DNA of 64,000 nucleotides. Source: Agaribacterium sp. ZY112. GTDB taxonomy: Bacteria; Pseudomonadota; Gammaproteobacteria; Pseudomonadales; Cellvibrionaceae. The position numbers and the translations under genes were made by a program. Below, piece by piece: positions 44,076-54,577 of the stretch (positions within the stretch are counted from its first letter, which is position 1; every line of letters begins with the position of its first letter). The stretch lies in contig NZ_CP166840.1 in the NCBI RefSeq assembly GCF_041346925.1, positions 3,343,001 to 3,407,000 on the forward strand. The letters run 5' to 3'. The notes below the pieces were generated by a model. The model was not told the DNA's origin, searched no databases, and saw only the letters and a program-made list of their open reading frames with translations.

Positions 44076-46829
44076 TTAAAAGGAACCTATAAGAGTATTA
44101 AACAATTCCCGTGCCACGCTGATCACTTGTGCATTTGCCGCATACATTTGCTCGAAACGAATAAGATCGGCGGCCTCTTCATCAAGGTTAACACCTGAAG
44201 TGCTGTCTCGTAGCTTCTGGCTTTGCTCTAAGACCTGCTCCGCAGCGTCACGGTTAATACTTGCTGAAGAGGTCTCAATGCCAATGTGCTCAACCAAAGA
44301 CGCGTAGGCTTCGGAATAACTAGATAAGCCATTACCCACTGTTTTGCTCGATTCTAGTTCAACTAAGCTAATAACATTTCGATTGTCCGAGGCCGCGTCC
44401 TGGTTAAAATCTAACTGAAAAGTATCATTGGCAGAGGGCACACCTCGAAGAAAAGCTTGAATACCTAAATACGTTGATTGTGCAAAATTAGCAGCTGTTG
44501 AGTCGCCAAACAATAAGCTTGTCGCAGGTGTCGTTGATGCACTAATGCCATCGGCGATTAATAATTCAAGTGTTCCACCTACAGCAACGCTCTCTGTTGT
44601 ACCGGCCCCTTGCCCACTTAATGCAACCACAGGATTTGTACCATCGCTCACATTTACAGTATCTGGGCCAGTGTTATCCGCCTCTAAGCTAATTTGAATA
44701 TCATCACCGTGAGCGGCATAAATTCGCAGTTGTTCGCCAGGAAGAGCGGCATCAAAAGCCGATTTAGCATAGAAACCTAGCGCCTGAAGCGTCGAGTTTT
44801 CATTAATTTGATTCGCTAAATACTCATTAAAACCCAGTTCATCTGTCGCAGGATCAGGGACATTAGTGGCAATAGCTGCCCCCTCGTAGGCGATTAAAGC
44901 TTCACCGTTAAGGGTGATCTGCAGGGGCACTGTCAAACTTAGGCTTGAAATGCCACTTAGCTCAGCATAACTACTCGCATTAACACTAACTCCATCAATA
45001 TTACTGAGTTGGCTCGCAATCGTACGCGCAGAATCATTGGCATTTGTAGTAATGCTATCAACAACTGGAGGGCTAGCAGGCGTTTCTCCAGGACGCGTAA
45101 AAGTAATGGTTTCACTCGGGTAACCATTGATTAAAGGAGCTGGGCTAACTATTGCTGTACTACCGGCTGGTAAACCAATGTTTGAACCGTTCATCAGTAC
45201 TTGTGTTTCACCCGGGTCGTTACTAAATAAATAATTATCTGTACCTGGGATATAATCCTGAAACGCCATTGGTGGACTCAGTTGCTGAGGGTTGGCAGGA
45301 TCACTATTATCTAGCACCTCATACATGGTATCTGAAATAAAATTTACTAAGAGGGGCGGAGACATCTGACCGGTATTCGCAAAAAGAGGCAGAGCATTGC
45401 CATTTACATCGGTTAAAGACAGCACTTCTCCAGGGCTGATACTAGCCGTACCAAGATTTCCCAAAGAGGCGTCCGTCACTAAAGGCAAAGCAAAGGCTAA
45501 TTCATCCGGGCTAACTAATACCGACTCAAAATCACGAGCCCCATTTCTAACAGGCTGAACTAAAAACGAATCACCACCTTGAAAAGAGCCACTTTCAAAA
45601 TACAACTCCATACCATCAAATTCAGCGCTAAACGGGTAAGATCCAGGCAGTAACTCTCGTACAAGCTCAGTGTTATCACTTAAACGAGTTACGGTATAAA
45701 GACCATCATTGACCATATCTACTCGATAATCACTGGTTCCTAACTGTGCCGCCTCCCGAATATAAAGGCTCATAACGCGATCATTTGGTTGCGCATTATC
45801 GCTGCTTGCAATAACCCGCTCTAATGTAGCGGTACGATCATTAACGTCTAGAAAAAAGTCACCACCAAAATTGCTATTTAAATCTAAACCAAGGTGGTGC
45901 ATATCGTTATAGGTATCCGCCAGAGTTATAGCCACTCGCCCTACTTGATTATACGTGTCGGCGAGTGCGTCATCCCTAAAGCGAAACAAGCCCCCTATTT
46001 CAGCTCCTAAGGCGATTGTGGGAAGCGCTCGTAAAGCCGCATCACCGTCGAATACAAGCTCTAATTCGGCTGGGTTATCCGCACTTTGAACCGCTGTGAT
46101 TTGCCTCGCCTCTGTGCCAACAACAAGGTTTTGTCCACTAGCGATAAGTACATTAACTTCGCCAAAACCTTGATCATAGGTTTGAAAGCTTACATATTTT
46201 GCCAACTCTTTAAGTGCTTGATCACGCTGATCAAGAAGATCATTAGGCTCCCCATTACCAGTACCATAGGCATCGGCTATCTTTTTATTTAACTCGGCTA
46301 TGTTGCCAGATAGCGCATTGACTTCAGCAACAGCGGTTTCCAACGCAGTATTAATGCCTTCATTAATCGAAACTAAGCGAGAGTGAACGGTATTAAATCG
46401 ATCGGCAAGATTAACGGACTCACTAATAATTAATTGACGAGCAGGTATAGAAGTCGGGTCATCCGCGCCGTTCTGCATAGAAGCAAAAAAGCTTTCAAAT
46501 GCACCTGATAGCCCCGTGTTAGCATCGGATAATAAGGAGTCGAGTTGAGATATTTCACTGTGAAAAACCTCAAGCTCATGTGCCAAGGTTGTATCAACTC
46601 GAAGTTGCTGAACTAAAAACTCATTAACTTGTCGCTCTACTGAAGCAACGATTGCCCCATTGCCAACATAAAAACCACCATCAGGAGACGCTGGCATGGT
46701 TTCCGATGAAACCTTCTGGCGGCTATAACCATCAACACCGGCATTAGCAATATTATGACCGGTGGTGTTAAGTGCGGTCTGGCTAACACGCAAGCCTGTG
46801 ACCGCAACTCCTAATAATCCCCCGCTCAT
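44076..46829 (-). CDS. flgK: Flagellar hook-associated protein 1 FlgK
   Basis: First hook-filament junction protein. The N-terminal motif LLGVAVTGLRVSQTALNTTGHNIANAGVDGYSRQ (family signature) is clear, and the C-terminal SGVNLDEEAADLIRFEQMYAANAQVISVARELFNTLI too. The 917-aa length far exceeds E. coli FlgK (547), because of a large central insertion rich in Asp/Gly/Ser/Thr. The start overlaps the flgJ stop (ATGA). Confidence 0.96.
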   Translation of the reverse strand: MSGGLLGVAVTGLRVSQTALNTTGHNIANAGVDGYSRQKVSSETMPASPDGGFYVGNGAIVASVERQVNEFLVQQLRVDTTLAHELEVFHSEISQLDSLLSDANTGLSGAFESFFASMQNGADDPTSIPARQLIISESVNLADRFNTVHSRLVSINEGINTALETAVAEVNALSGNIAELNKKIADAYGTGNGEPNDLLDQRDQALKELAKYVSFQTYDQGFGEVNVLIASGQNLVVGTEARQITAVQSADNPAELELVFDGDAALRALPTIALGAEIGGLFRFRDDALADTYNQVGRVAITLADTYNDMHHLGLDLNSNFGGDFFLDVNDRTATLERVIASSDNAQPNDRVMSLYIREAAQLGTSDYRVDMVNDGLYTVTRLSDNTELVRELLPGSYPFSAEFDGMELYFESGSFQGGDSFLVQPVRNGARDFESVLVSPDELAFALPLVTDASLGNLGTASISPGEVLSLTDVNGNALPLFANTGQMSPPLLVNFISDTMYEVLDNSDPANPQQLSPPMAFQDYIPGTDNYLFSNDPGETQVLMNGSNIGLPAGSTAIVSPAPLINGYPSETITFTRPGETPASPPVVDSITTNANDSARTIASQLSNIDGVSVNASSYAELSGISSLSLTVPLQITLNGEALIAYEGAAIATNVPDPATDELGFNEYLANQINENSTLQALGFYAKSAFDAALPGEQLRIYAAHGDDIQISLEADNTGPDTVNVSDGTNPVVALSGQGAGTTESVAVGGTLELLIADGISASTTPATSLLFGDSTAANFAQSTYLGIQAFLRGVPSANDTFQLDFNQDAASDNRNVISLVELESSKTVGNGLSSYSEAYASLVEHIGIETSSASINRDAAEQVLEQSQKLRDSTSGVNLDEEAADLIRFEQMYAANAQVISVARELFNTLIGSF

Positions 46830-47893
46830 AATCCACCACCTCTACTACGCCTTTGGCCGCTCTCGTCTAGCCCTAATTGACTAGGAAGGCCTGAGATCGA
46901 AACATCTGAAACGGCACTGCGTAGGGATTTAATTCGATCGTAAACTGACAGGACTTTGCTGCTGTAATGAGGGTCTGTAGCATAGCCGGCATTGTGAAGC
47001 TCTTTTATATAATCTCGGGCATTATCAGTGAGGGCCACCGCTTTTTGATAACGGGGGCTTTCGGTAATCAGTCGTTGATAATCTTCAAATGACTGTGACG
47101 CAGAAGAATAAGATCGAAATGGCTCGTTGATCTTTTTACTAACGCCGCCAAAAAACTCGAGAGTGGCTTTAGATACCGAGTCACCAGACCAGTGTTTATC
47201 AGCTTTAATATTAAATAGGTTATGAGTACTTTGACCTTCAAGCCCTCTTATTATTTTCTCCCCCCAACCGGTCTCTAAAGCCGCTTGGGCTAGTAGCATA
47301 TCGACATCTAAACCTAGTTTCTCTGCCGTATTGCGAGCAAGCTGTTCAAACTTAGAAATGAAACTAAGCTCTGGGCTTTGACTCTTATGTTCAGAGCCCG
47401 TATCTAATAAAACGGTATCTAAACTGCGCTTCTGTTCAAATTGCAAGTCCTTGCTAATAGCGGACTCTGTAGACTCTAAGCTAGGGCCAGTATTGAAAGT
47501 GATAGCGTTTGAAAAGTTTTTATTTCTATCCCCAAGGGGATCCAAGTTAAGAGCTTTATTAGAAGACTGGGGTGATAATTGGCGATATAACGCATCGGCA
47601 ATACCAATACCTCGTCCCGATGAAAGACTTAACGAAAGCTGTTGATCATACATGTCTCGATAAAATCGACTTTCATTGCTATCAAACATAGAGCCTTCAG
47701 CAAAGACATCATTAGCTTGACGCATCGACTTCATCAGCATAGAAACAAATAACGATTCAAATTGTTTAGCAACTTTTTTTAATGCTTCTTCTTTATCTGC
47801 ATCATGTTTCAACTGCTGTAAACCGCTCAGATCTGTATAAACATCGTTGACAGCTAAGGCCGCGCTGCTATGTCCTAAAGTATTATTTGACAT
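46826..47893 (-). CDS. flgJ: Flagellar rod cap/peptidoglycan hydrolase FlgJ
   Basis: Dual-domain 355-aa protein. N-terminal rod-binding domain (DKEEALKKVAKQFESLFVSMLMKSMRQAN, RFYRDMYDQQLSLSL) acts as scaffold for rod assembly. A linker of about 60 residues leads to the C-terminal glucosaminidase-like domain (ALLAQAALETGWGEKIIRG with catalytic Glu, ... HNLFNIKADKHWSG) that opens the wall. The start overlaps the flgI stop as TAATG. Confidence 0.96.
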   Translation of the reverse strand: MSNNTLGHSSAALAVNDVYTDLSGLQQLKHDADKEEALKKVAKQFESLFVSMLMKSMRQANDVFAEGSMFDSNESRFYRDMYDQQLSLSLSSGRGIGIADALYRQLSPQSSNKALNLDPLGDRNKNFSNAITFNTGPSLESTESAISKDLQFEQKRSLDTVLLDTGSEHKSQSPELSFISKFEQLARNTAEKLGLDVDMLLAQAALETGWGEKIIRGLEGQSTHNLFNIKADKHWSGDSVSKATLEFFGGVSKKINEPFRSYSSASQSFEDYQRLITESPRYQKAVALTDNARDYIKELHNAGYATDPHYSSKVLSVYDRIKSLRSAVSDVSISGLPSQLGLDESGQRRSRGGGL

Positions 47894-48999
47894 TAGATCA
47901 CCACAATTTCGGCCTTAAGAGCGCCAGCTTGTTTTAAGGCCTCAAGAATAGCCATAAGATCACCAGGTGCAGCTCCTACTTCATTAACTGCACGAACAAT
48001 GTCATCTAAGCTCGGCCCCGGAGCAAAATTAAACATTTGCCCTGTTTCTTCTTCAATCGATACATCGCTTTCAGGAACCACCACTGTTTCACCATCTGCA
48101 AAAGCATTTGGCTGGCTCACACTGCTCGTTTCACTGACGGTCACGGTTAATGAGCCGTGGGTAACTGCAACAGCCGACACCCTTACATGCTTGCCAACCA
48201 CAATGGTACCGGTTCTTGAATTAATAATAATTTTGGCTGAAGCTTCAGCCGGTGTGACTTCAACATTTTCAAGTAAGGATAAATAATCAACTCTGTGCGC
48301 AGGGTTTTGTGGTGCTTGCACAGAAATACTCGCAGCATCTTGTGGTAAAGCCACATTAGGGCCAAGTAACTGATTAATACTATCCGCAACACGTTTAGCT
48401 GTTGTGAAATCTGGATTACGTAAATTAAATACTATCTGACTATCACCACCAAATTGCGTAGGAACTGAACGTTCTACAATTGCACCATCGGGAATCCGCC
48501 CAACACTAGGCACGTTTACCGTAATTTTTGACCCATCTTTACCTTCAGCACCAAAACCACCAACAATTAAATTACCTTGAGCAATTGCGTAAACCTTGCC
48601 ATCAACACCTTTAAGTGGCGACATTAGCAAAGTCCCTCCTCTCAAGCTTTTAGCGTTAGCAATAGAAGATGCTGTAACATCGATTTTATGACCCGGTTTA
48701 GCAAAAGGCGGAAGCTCAGCATGTAAAGCGACCGCAGCCACATTTTTAAGCTGAAAATTAGAACCTGGAGGCAAAGTAATGCCTAACTGACTTAACATTG
48801 CACTAAAACTTTGGGTTGTAAAAGGGGTTTGGTTCGTTTTATCGCCCGTTCCATCCAAGCCAACAATCAAGCCATAACCAACCAGTTGATTACTTCTAAC
48901 ACCCGCTATTGAGGCAATGTCTTTTAAACGCTCAGCTTGTAACTCATTGCCAAGAAAACAGAAAAAGAAACAAAGGAAAAAGACAATTACACGACTCAT
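47893..48999 (-). CDS. flgI: Flagellar P-ring protein FlgI
   Basis: Periplasmic P-ring subunit. I start at ATG 48999 ([16 protein letters not shown]), where it overlaps the flgH stop as TGATG; a TTG at 49011 is the alternative. Signal peptide ends near LQAERL. Mature protein begins with the signature [31 protein letters not shown], then [13 protein letters not shown] and the C-terminal [37 protein letters not shown]. About 368 aa, normal. Confidence 0.96.
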   Translation of the reverse strand: MSRVIVFFLCFFFCFLGNELQAERLKDIASIAGVRSNQLVGYGLIVGLDGTGDKTNQTPFTTQSFSAMLSQLGITLPPGSNFQLKNVAAVALHAELPPFAKPGHKIDVTASSIANAKSLRGGTLLMSPLKGVDGKVYAIAQGNLIVGGFGAEGKDGSKITVNVPSVGRIPDGAIVERSVPTQFGGDSQIVFNLRNPDFTTAKRVADSINQLLGPNVALPQDAASISVQAPQNPAHRVDYLSLLENVEVTPAEASAKIIINSRTGTIVVGKHVRVSAVAVTHGSLTVTVSETSSVSQPNAFADGETVVVPESDVSIEEETGQMFNFAPGPSLDDIVRAVNEVGAAPGDLMAILEALKQAGALKAEIVVI

Positions 49000-49703
49000 C
49001 AGAAAGGCCAAATTGGACTATTAAAGAAGCGACTCATCCAACCCATTTGTTGTGAATCAGCAAACTCTCCCGTACCTGCATACTGAAGTCTAGCGTTCGC
49101 CAACTTGGTAGAAACGACTGTATTTGAAGGGCTAATATCTTCAGGCCTAACAAGACCACTTATACGAATAAACTCATCACCTCGATTTAAGGTAATCCAC
49201 TTTTCACCACGAACAACCAATGTCCCGTTAGGGTAAACATCAACAACCGTCACACTGATATTTCCGTTTAAGGAGTTACTTTGATCAGCATCACTTTCAC
49301 CAACAAAGCTGCGCTCTAAGCCCATGTCGGTTGTTAAACTTACGTTACCTGCACCAGGAGTCATGCCTAAAATAGTTCCGCCACCAGGTGCTGTTGTTGT
49401 AAACTCGCTATCTTTAGCGATATCTATATTCGCTGATTTACTTGAGCGAGTACTTTCCCTCAATACAACGGTTATAATATCGCCAACGCGCTTAGCCTTT
49501 TGGTCACCAAATAAATCAATGGCGACATTTTCTCGGTAAAGCGAACCATTGTTAGCTGAATCAGGGATATCTGATGGCCTTAGAACAGGAGCGTAATAAG
49601 GATCATCGGGTTTGGGGGGCGCTTGTATCACACAGCCTGATATTGCTACAAAGCTTAGTGCAGACAAAAAGATATTTAAGCACGTTGTGAAGCTGCATTT
49701 CAT
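48999..49703 (-). CDS. flgH: Flagellar L-ring lipoprotein FlgH
   Basis: Outer-membrane L-ring subunit, 234 aa. Signal ending in a lipobox, LSFVAISGC with Cys24. Conserved core includes [28 protein letters not shown] and [32 protein letters not shown]. It ends with [13 protein letters not shown]. It is 8 bp after flgG. Confidence 0.96.
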   Translation of the reverse strand: MKCSFTTCLNIFLSALSFVAISGCVIQAPPKPDDPYYAPVLRPSDIPDSANNGSLYRENVAIDLFGDQKAKRVGDIITVVLRESTRSSKSANIDIAKDSEFTTTAPGGGTILGMTPGAGNVSLTTDMGLERSFVGESDADQSNSLNGNISVTVVDVYPNGTLVVRGEKWITLNRGDEFIRISGLVRPEDISPSNTVVSTKLANARLQYAGTGEFADSQQMGWMSRFFNSPIWPF

Positions 49704-49711
49704 AGCATCAC

Positions 49712-50497
49712 CTATAGATTCTGAGTCACAAATTGCAACATCTGATCCGCTGTGCTCACCACCTTAGAATTCATTTCATAGGCTCGTTGTGTGGTAATCA
49801 TGTTTACCATTTCTTCAACAATATCGACATTGGAATTCTCAAGCATGCCCTGCTTAATTTGACCTAAGCCGTCTTCACCTGGAGTTCCAACAATAGGATC
49901 ACCACTTGCTGCAGTTTCAACAAATAAGTTACTACCAATCGCTTGTAAACCAGCAGGATTAATAAAATCAGCTGTTTGAATATTACCGAGTACCTGAGGA
50001 TCTGGCGTGCCGGGGATAAATGCCGAAACAATACCATCAGTGCCAACAGTTAAACGTTCAGCATCTTCAGGCAAGGTTAAATTGGGTTCTAGCAATAAAC
50101 CGTTAGCGGTTACAACTTCACCATCTCCATTTAAATGTAACTGCCCAGCTCTGGTATAAGCTATCGTGCCATCTGTTTGCTGGATCTGGAAAAAACCTCG
50201 CCCATCAACGGCCATATCTAAAGGCTGGTCTGTAATCTGTAAACTGCCGTAATTAAATTGTTTTTGCGTACCGGCAACACGGACTCCTGTGCCAAGTTGC
50301 AGACCAGAAGGAACTTGAGAGTCTTCATTAGCTTGCGCACCTGGCTGTCTGTTGATTTGATAAAGTAAATCTTCAAATACAACTCGATCACGCTTAAAGC
50401 CGACAGTAGATGCATTGGCCAAATTATTTGCAATGGTTGTTAATTGCATATCTTGCGCTGCAAGGCCTGTTTTACTTACGTATAAGGCTGAATGCAT
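49712..50497 (-). CDS. flgG: Flagellar distal rod protein FlgG
   Basis: Distal rod subunit, 261 aa. The start MHSALYVSKTGLAAQDMQLTTIANNLANASTVGFKRDR and end QGMLENSNVDIVEEMVNMITTQRAYEMNSKVVSTADQML are canonical for FlgG. Middle motif VDGRGFFQIQQTDGTIAYTRAGQL. It lies 76 bp after flgF with no promoter I can find in that gap. Confidence 0.97.
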   Translation of the reverse strand: MHSALYVSKTGLAAQDMQLTTIANNLANASTVGFKRDRVVFEDLLYQINRQPGAQANEDSQVPSGLQLGTGVRVAGTQKQFNYGSLQITDQPLDMAVDGRGFFQIQQTDGTIAYTRAGQLHLNGDGEVVTANGLLLEPNLTLPEDAERLTVGTDGIVSAFIPGTPDPQVLGNIQTADFINPAGLQAIGSNLFVETAASGDPIVGTPGEDGLGQIKQGMLENSNVDIVEEMVNMITTQRAYEMNSKVVSTADQMLQFVTQNL

Positions 50498-50573
50498 TGT
50501 AATTCTCCTACTCGACTACGAAAGTCTTTACGTCATTAACTATTAAATCACTATAAAAACGAGCTTAATTCAT

Positions 50574-51320
50574 CTAAGACATTTGCAACATACGCGCCGA
50601 TGTCTCTGAATTCTCTTTAACGGTTTGCATGAGTTTTACCTGCATCTCATACTGGCGAGATAGATTCAAAACCGAAACCAGCTCGTCAACCGCATTAACA
50701 TTACTACCCTCAAGAAACCCTGAAACCACTCGTACAGCTGCGTCGGGCTCTAATTCTTGTTCTGGGTTTCTAGGGCGAAACAGACCATCTTCTTCTTTAC
50801 GTATGCTCTCTAACTCAGGGTTAACCAGCAAAATACGGTCGACCTGAACCGTTTCATTTGCTCGAGCACCGGTGGGGACAATGGTTACTGTACCGTCAAT
50901 ACCTATGTCGATTTTTTCAAAAGGAGGGACAGAAATTGGACCGCCATTGCCTAGCACCGGCAAGTTGCTGCCGTTACGAAGTACACCAAGAGCGTCGATA
51001 TGTAAGGAGCCTGCACGTGTTAAACCATCACGCCCATCTGGGCCTTGAACCCCAATAAAGCCATCTCCATCAACAGAGATATCTAAATCTCGACCTGTTT
51101 GAGTCATCGCACCATATTTAAAATTAGTGCCTTGGTTTTCTGTTAAAGCATAAGCGCGCGATGCATGACCATCACCGTAATAAACACCCATAGAACGAGC
51201 TTGAGAGAATTCGGACTTAAAGCCTACGGTATTTAAATTAGCTAAATTATTAGCCCTAGCTGTTTGCGCTAACATATTATGTTTAGCGCCGGTCATTGAT
51301 ATATAAAGTGCTTTATCCAT
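50574..51320 (-). CDS. flgF: Flagellar proximal rod protein FlgF
   Basis: Proximal rod subunit, 248 aa. The start MDKALYISMTGAKHNMLAQTARANNLANLNTVGFKSE and the end FLEGSNVNAVDELVSVLNLSRQYEMQVKLMQTVKENSETSARMLQ define the family. It starts the flgFGHIJKL operon: 108 bp after flgE, separated by a terminator and headed by a sigma-54 promoter. Confidence 0.96.
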   Translation of the reverse strand: MDKALYISMTGAKHNMLAQTARANNLANLNTVGFKSEFSQARSMGVYYGDGHASRAYALTENQGTNFKYGAMTQTGRDLDISVDGDGFIGVQGPDGRDGLTRAGSLHIDALGVLRNGSNLPVLGNGGPISVPPFEKIDIGIDGTVTIVPTGARANETVQVDRILLVNPELESIRKEEDGLFRPRNPEQELEPDAAVRVVSGFLEGSNVNAVDELVSVLNLSRQYEMQVKLMQTVKENSETSARMLQMS

Positions 51321-51360
51321 CGCTAGTTTTCTGTCACTTAACTTATGTTAATTAGAAAAC

Positions 51361-51376
51361 TGCAAAAGCGGTGCCA
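51361..51376 (-). promoter_or_regulatory. Sigma-54 promoter of flgFGHIJKL
   Basis: The minus strand reads TGGCACCGCTTTTGCA, an ideal -24/-12 element. Expected start is near 51350, 30 nt before the flgF ATG at 51320. It lies 5 bp past the T-run of the flgE terminator. Confidence 0.9.
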
Positions 51377-51380
51377 AATA

Positions 51381-51405
51381 AAGAAAAAGCGAGCAATGCT
51401 CGCTT
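51381..51405 (-). terminator. Rho-independent terminator after flgE
   Basis: Stem AAGCGAGC/GCTCGCTT (51388-51395, 51398-51405) with a tight 2-3 nt loop, followed on the minus strand by TTTTTC. It lies 23 bp past the flgE stop and abuts the flgF promoter. Confidence 0.85.
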
Positions 51406-51428
51406 AGAAGGCTGGCTTAATTGACGGA

Positions 51429-53414
51429 TTAACGAAGGTTAATAATCGTTTGTGTAGTTTGATCCGCTGTTTCAATCGTTTTGGCACTGGCTTGGAAATT
51501 TCGTTGAGCGATAATAAGTTGAACTAATTGTTCAGATAAGTCCACATTACTGTTTTCTAATGCGCCGCTTTGAATGGCTCCTAACGATGAAGTACCGGGC
51601 TCATTAATAACAGGCTCTCCCGATTCAAATGTTTGCGCCCAAGAGGTATCACCTATCGGCTGCAGACCTTGTTGATTGGCAAAGTCAGCAAGCAACACCT
51701 GCCCTAGAGCGAGAGATTCGCCATTCGTAAATCGAGCAAAGATAACCCCTCCCTCATCAACGGTTAAACCACTTAATTGCCCTGCGGTAAAACCGTTTTG
51801 ATACACAGAATTAACTGCAAACGGGGTGCCAAATTGCGTACTTCCATCAACACTAATTAAAAAATTAGAACTGATAGGCGGCTCAGGAATCGGCACCGTG
51901 CCGCCTACGTTCGGCCCAAGTGCCCCAGTAGATTCACCATTTTCATTTAGTGGCGTCCAGTTTGTGATTAAAAACTCTGAGGTTCTCAAATCATCTAACG
52001 AACCATTAGGATTGAAATAAATATCAAATGTGGCTCGCGTCGCAATGGTTGGATCGGCAGCCGTAGGGTCTGGGTTGCCAACATCACGACCATCAACAAG
52101 CACGTGCATTTCCCAGTGGTTTGGTGGAGCGGTGGCATCACTTGGATTAAAGGGCTGCTTAACAAAATATTGAGTCATAACATGCGGCACACCAAAACTG
52201 TCATAGATAGTGGTTGAGGTCGCTGAGTTATATGTGCCAGGGTCATCAGGGTCAAAAGAATTGACTTCAACTTGAGTAAATTCTGGGTTAGCAGGGTCAG
52301 TCATATCACCGAGTGCTTGAAAAATGCCCGTACCACTCGGTACTTCATTACCCACGATATAACCATCTTCTACAACGATATCAAGGCGACCACCGACATT
52401 TGCTGTTTGGTTTGCTCCGCCAACAACCAGTGGAATGTTAGCTCCAGCTGGCCCCGCCACGCCTAGAGTTGCAGCAGGGTCCCCGGCTATGTTGATTATT
52501 AAGTCTGTACCAACGGTTGAACTAAGTTCAAGGGTGCCAGCAACAGCATCATGCACGGCGGTAATACCCGGTAAAGCAGAATTACTTAAGCTATTAATGG
52601 TGGTTTCCAACTCGGCTAATGAAGCTACATCTAAGGCAACATTATTAATCGTCACCGTTGTTGAAGTGCCCGCCCCATTACTAAAACCAGATAGTGTTGC
52701 TGATGCGCTGGCTGTTGCTGTTAGACCAACAACCGAGTTCATTTCACCGGCAATGGTTGCTGCAGACGCATCTTGGTCGGATGTGTAAGTCACCACAGAG
52801 CCATCTGGGTTAGTAATATCTATACTCTGAGGAGAATAACCATTCAGCGCCCCCGCTTGGGCTACACCTATTTCTGCCCCAGTAGAGATGAAGTTATTAC
52901 CACGACTGGGTAAAACATCTGCTGTCGCATCAAAATTCAATTGCTGGTCAACATCAGTTGTCTGCCGTGGGTCGATAATATCTTGGTTAATCTGTAAATC
53001 GCCCAAAACATTATTAATATTACCGGCTGTATCAGCACTGTAGCCCTGTAATCGTCCGCCATTATTAGCAACCACATAACCTTCGGCATCCATACCAAAG
53101 GCACCAGAGCGTGTATACGTACGCCCGCCATCCTCACTTAGGATAAAAAAGCCATTGCCGTTTACGGCTAAATCCAAAGCATTTTCGGTAAAAGCGATAT
53201 TACCCTGGGTAAATTTTTGACTGATATCTTGAATTTCCACCCCTGCTCCGATGGCATTAGAACCCGCACCAAGCACAGAGGTTGCATAAACATCACCAAA
53301 CTCAGCTCGGGATGACTTAAATCCAGTTGTCGAGGCATTGGCGATATTATTGCCGGTTATTTCAAGCTCACTTGATGCTGCACGGATACCACTTAAGGCT
53401 GTATCAAAAGGCAT
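51429..53414 (-). CDS. flgE: Flagellar hook protein FlgE
   Basis: Hook subunit, 661 aa (E. coli 402). N-terminal FDTALSGIRAASSELEITGNNIANASTTGFKSSRAEFGDVYA and C-terminal GALENSNVDLSEQLVQLIIAQRNFQASAKTIETADQTTQTIINL are the family ends. The centre has extra domains with SATLSGFSNGAGTSTTV and NNVALDVASLAELETTINSL, resembling flagellin-type repeats, and the hook D2 motif SLALGQVLLADFANQQGLQPIG. It lies 8 bp after flgD. Confidence 0.96.
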   Translation of the reverse strand: MPFDTALSGIRAASSELEITGNNIANASTTGFKSSRAEFGDVYATSVLGAGSNAIGAGVEIQDISQKFTQGNIAFTENALDLAVNGNGFFILSEDGGRTYTRSGAFGMDAEGYVVANNGGRLQGYSADTAGNINNVLGDLQINQDIIDPRQTTDVDQQLNFDATADVLPSRGNNFISTGAEIGVAQAGALNGYSPQSIDITNPDGSVVTYTSDQDASAATIAGEMNSVVGLTATASASATLSGFSNGAGTSTTVTINNVALDVASLAELETTINSLSNSALPGITAVHDAVAGTLELSSTVGTDLIINIAGDPAATLGVAGPAGANIPLVVGGANQTANVGGRLDIVVEDGYIVGNEVPSGTGIFQALGDMTDPANPEFTQVEVNSFDPDDPGTYNSATSTTIYDSFGVPHVMTQYFVKQPFNPSDATAPPNHWEMHVLVDGRDVGNPDPTAADPTIATRATFDIYFNPNGSLDDLRTSEFLITNWTPLNENGESTGALGPNVGGTVPIPEPPISSNFLISVDGSTQFGTPFAVNSVYQNGFTAGQLSGLTVDEGGVIFARFTNGESLALGQVLLADFANQQGLQPIGDTSWAQTFESGEPVINEPGTSSLGAIQSGALENSNVDLSEQLVQLIIAQRNFQASAKTIETADQTTQTIINLR

Positions 53415-53422
53415 GGGGCCTC

Positions 53423-54136
53423 CTACTCATTAAACTGTTTAACATCAGCAAGGTTTACCGTTCCTATACCCGCTAGATTCAACGCTAAGCTGCCATCTTG
53501 GGCAACGGTTACGCTATTTACATTGGCACTTAAGGCTGTTTCAAGTGCGGTCTGTTGACCGTCATTCGTGGCACTAAGCTCAAAGCTATAAGTACCAGGC
53601 GGCTGTCCATTTTCTTTGCTACTTCGCCAATCAAGTAGCTTGCCATTTAGCTCCATCGACATGCCATCCCAACGCAGTAAGACCTCTCCTTCAGGCTGGG
53701 CACCTAAACTTAACTGCTCAACTAAGGAGCCGCTTTCGTTATAGATATTCAAACTCAAATCCCCAGTGCTGGCCGGTACATGACTACTCAAGCTGACAAT
53801 TCCACCAGAGCTAAGCCCTGTTTGAGTAGCCGGAACCGTTACTGAGCGCCCGACCAAGCTAGAGGCCTGTAAGGCTTGGTTAGCAACAAAGTTACTACTG
53901 AAGCTATCAAACTGCTTGTTCAGTTTGTCCAGACTTTCAACTGAGCTAAATTGAGCAAGCTGAGCAATAAACTGTGTATTATCTTGAGGATCCAGTGGAC
54001 TTTGATTCTCCATCTGGGTAATCATCAGCTCCAAAAAAGCACTTTGACCAAGCTCTTGGCTAGGCTCTGCTTGCTCTTTTTTCTTGTCAATATTTAGACC
54101 GGAAAGGACATTATCGACACTACTTATTTCACTCAT
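53423..54136 (-). CDS. flgD: Hook assembly scaffold protein FlgD
   Basis: Temporary cap guiding hook subunit insertion, 237 aa. The N-terminal motif QSAFLELMITQMENQSPLDPQDNTQFIAQLAQFSSVESLDKLN is diagnostic. The tudor/Ig-like C-terminal half has GEVLLRWDGMSM and PPGTYSFELSA. It is 8 bp after flgC. Confidence 0.96.
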   Translation of the reverse strand: MSEISSVDNVLSGLNIDKKKEQAEPSQELGQSAFLELMITQMENQSPLDPQDNTQFIAQLAQFSSVESLDKLNKQFDSFSSNFVANQALQASSLVGRSVTVPATQTGLSSGGIVSLSSHVPASTGDLSLNIYNESGSLVEQLSLGAQPEGEVLLRWDGMSMELNGKLLDWRSSKENGQPPGTYSFELSATNDGQQTALETALSANVNSVTVAQDGSLALNLAGIGTVNLADVKQFNE

Positions 54137-54144
54137 AATGACTC

Positions 54145-54576
54145 CTACTGCCCCAAGGTAAGCACGCGCTGAACCATTTGTTTAGCTGAGTTCATCATTT
54201 CAACGTTAATCTGAAAAGCACGTGAAGCCGAGATCATATTGGTCATCTCCTCGACCACATTTACATTTGGGTAAAAGACGTAACCTTCTTCATCAGATAG
54301 AGGGTGATCTGGCTCATAACGTCGCTGTAAGGGAGCATCACTTTCTATAATCCCCGTTACTTCAACGCCCACACTTTGCCCCTGCGGCGAATTTATGCCG
54401 CCATTCATTTCATTCAGCATTTGAGTTTGAAATACAGGATGACGACCACGATAAACATCACCAGTACTTGAGCTCGCACTTTCAGCATTAGCAATATTTG
54501 AGGCTGTTGTATTCAGACGCACACTTTGCGCATTCATGCCAGAGCCAGCCACATCAAAAATATTTGTTAAACTCAT
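54145..54576 (-). CDS. flgC: Flagellar proximal rod protein FlgC
   Basis: Proximal rod subunit, 143 aa. The start MSLTNIFDVAGSGMNAQSVRLNTTASNIANAESASS and the end VYFPNVNVVEEMTNMISASRAFQINVEMMNSAKQMV-like segment (YPNVNVVEEMTNMISASRAF) are canonical. It lies 1 bp after flgB. Confidence 0.97.
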   Translation of the reverse strand: MSLTNIFDVAGSGMNAQSVRLNTTASNIANAESASSSTGDVYRGRHPVFQTQMLNEMNGGINSPQGQSVGVEVTGIIESDAPLQRRYEPDHPLSDEEGYVFYPNVNVVEEMTNMISASRAFQINVEMMNSAKQMVQRVLTLGQ

Positions 54577-54577
54577 A

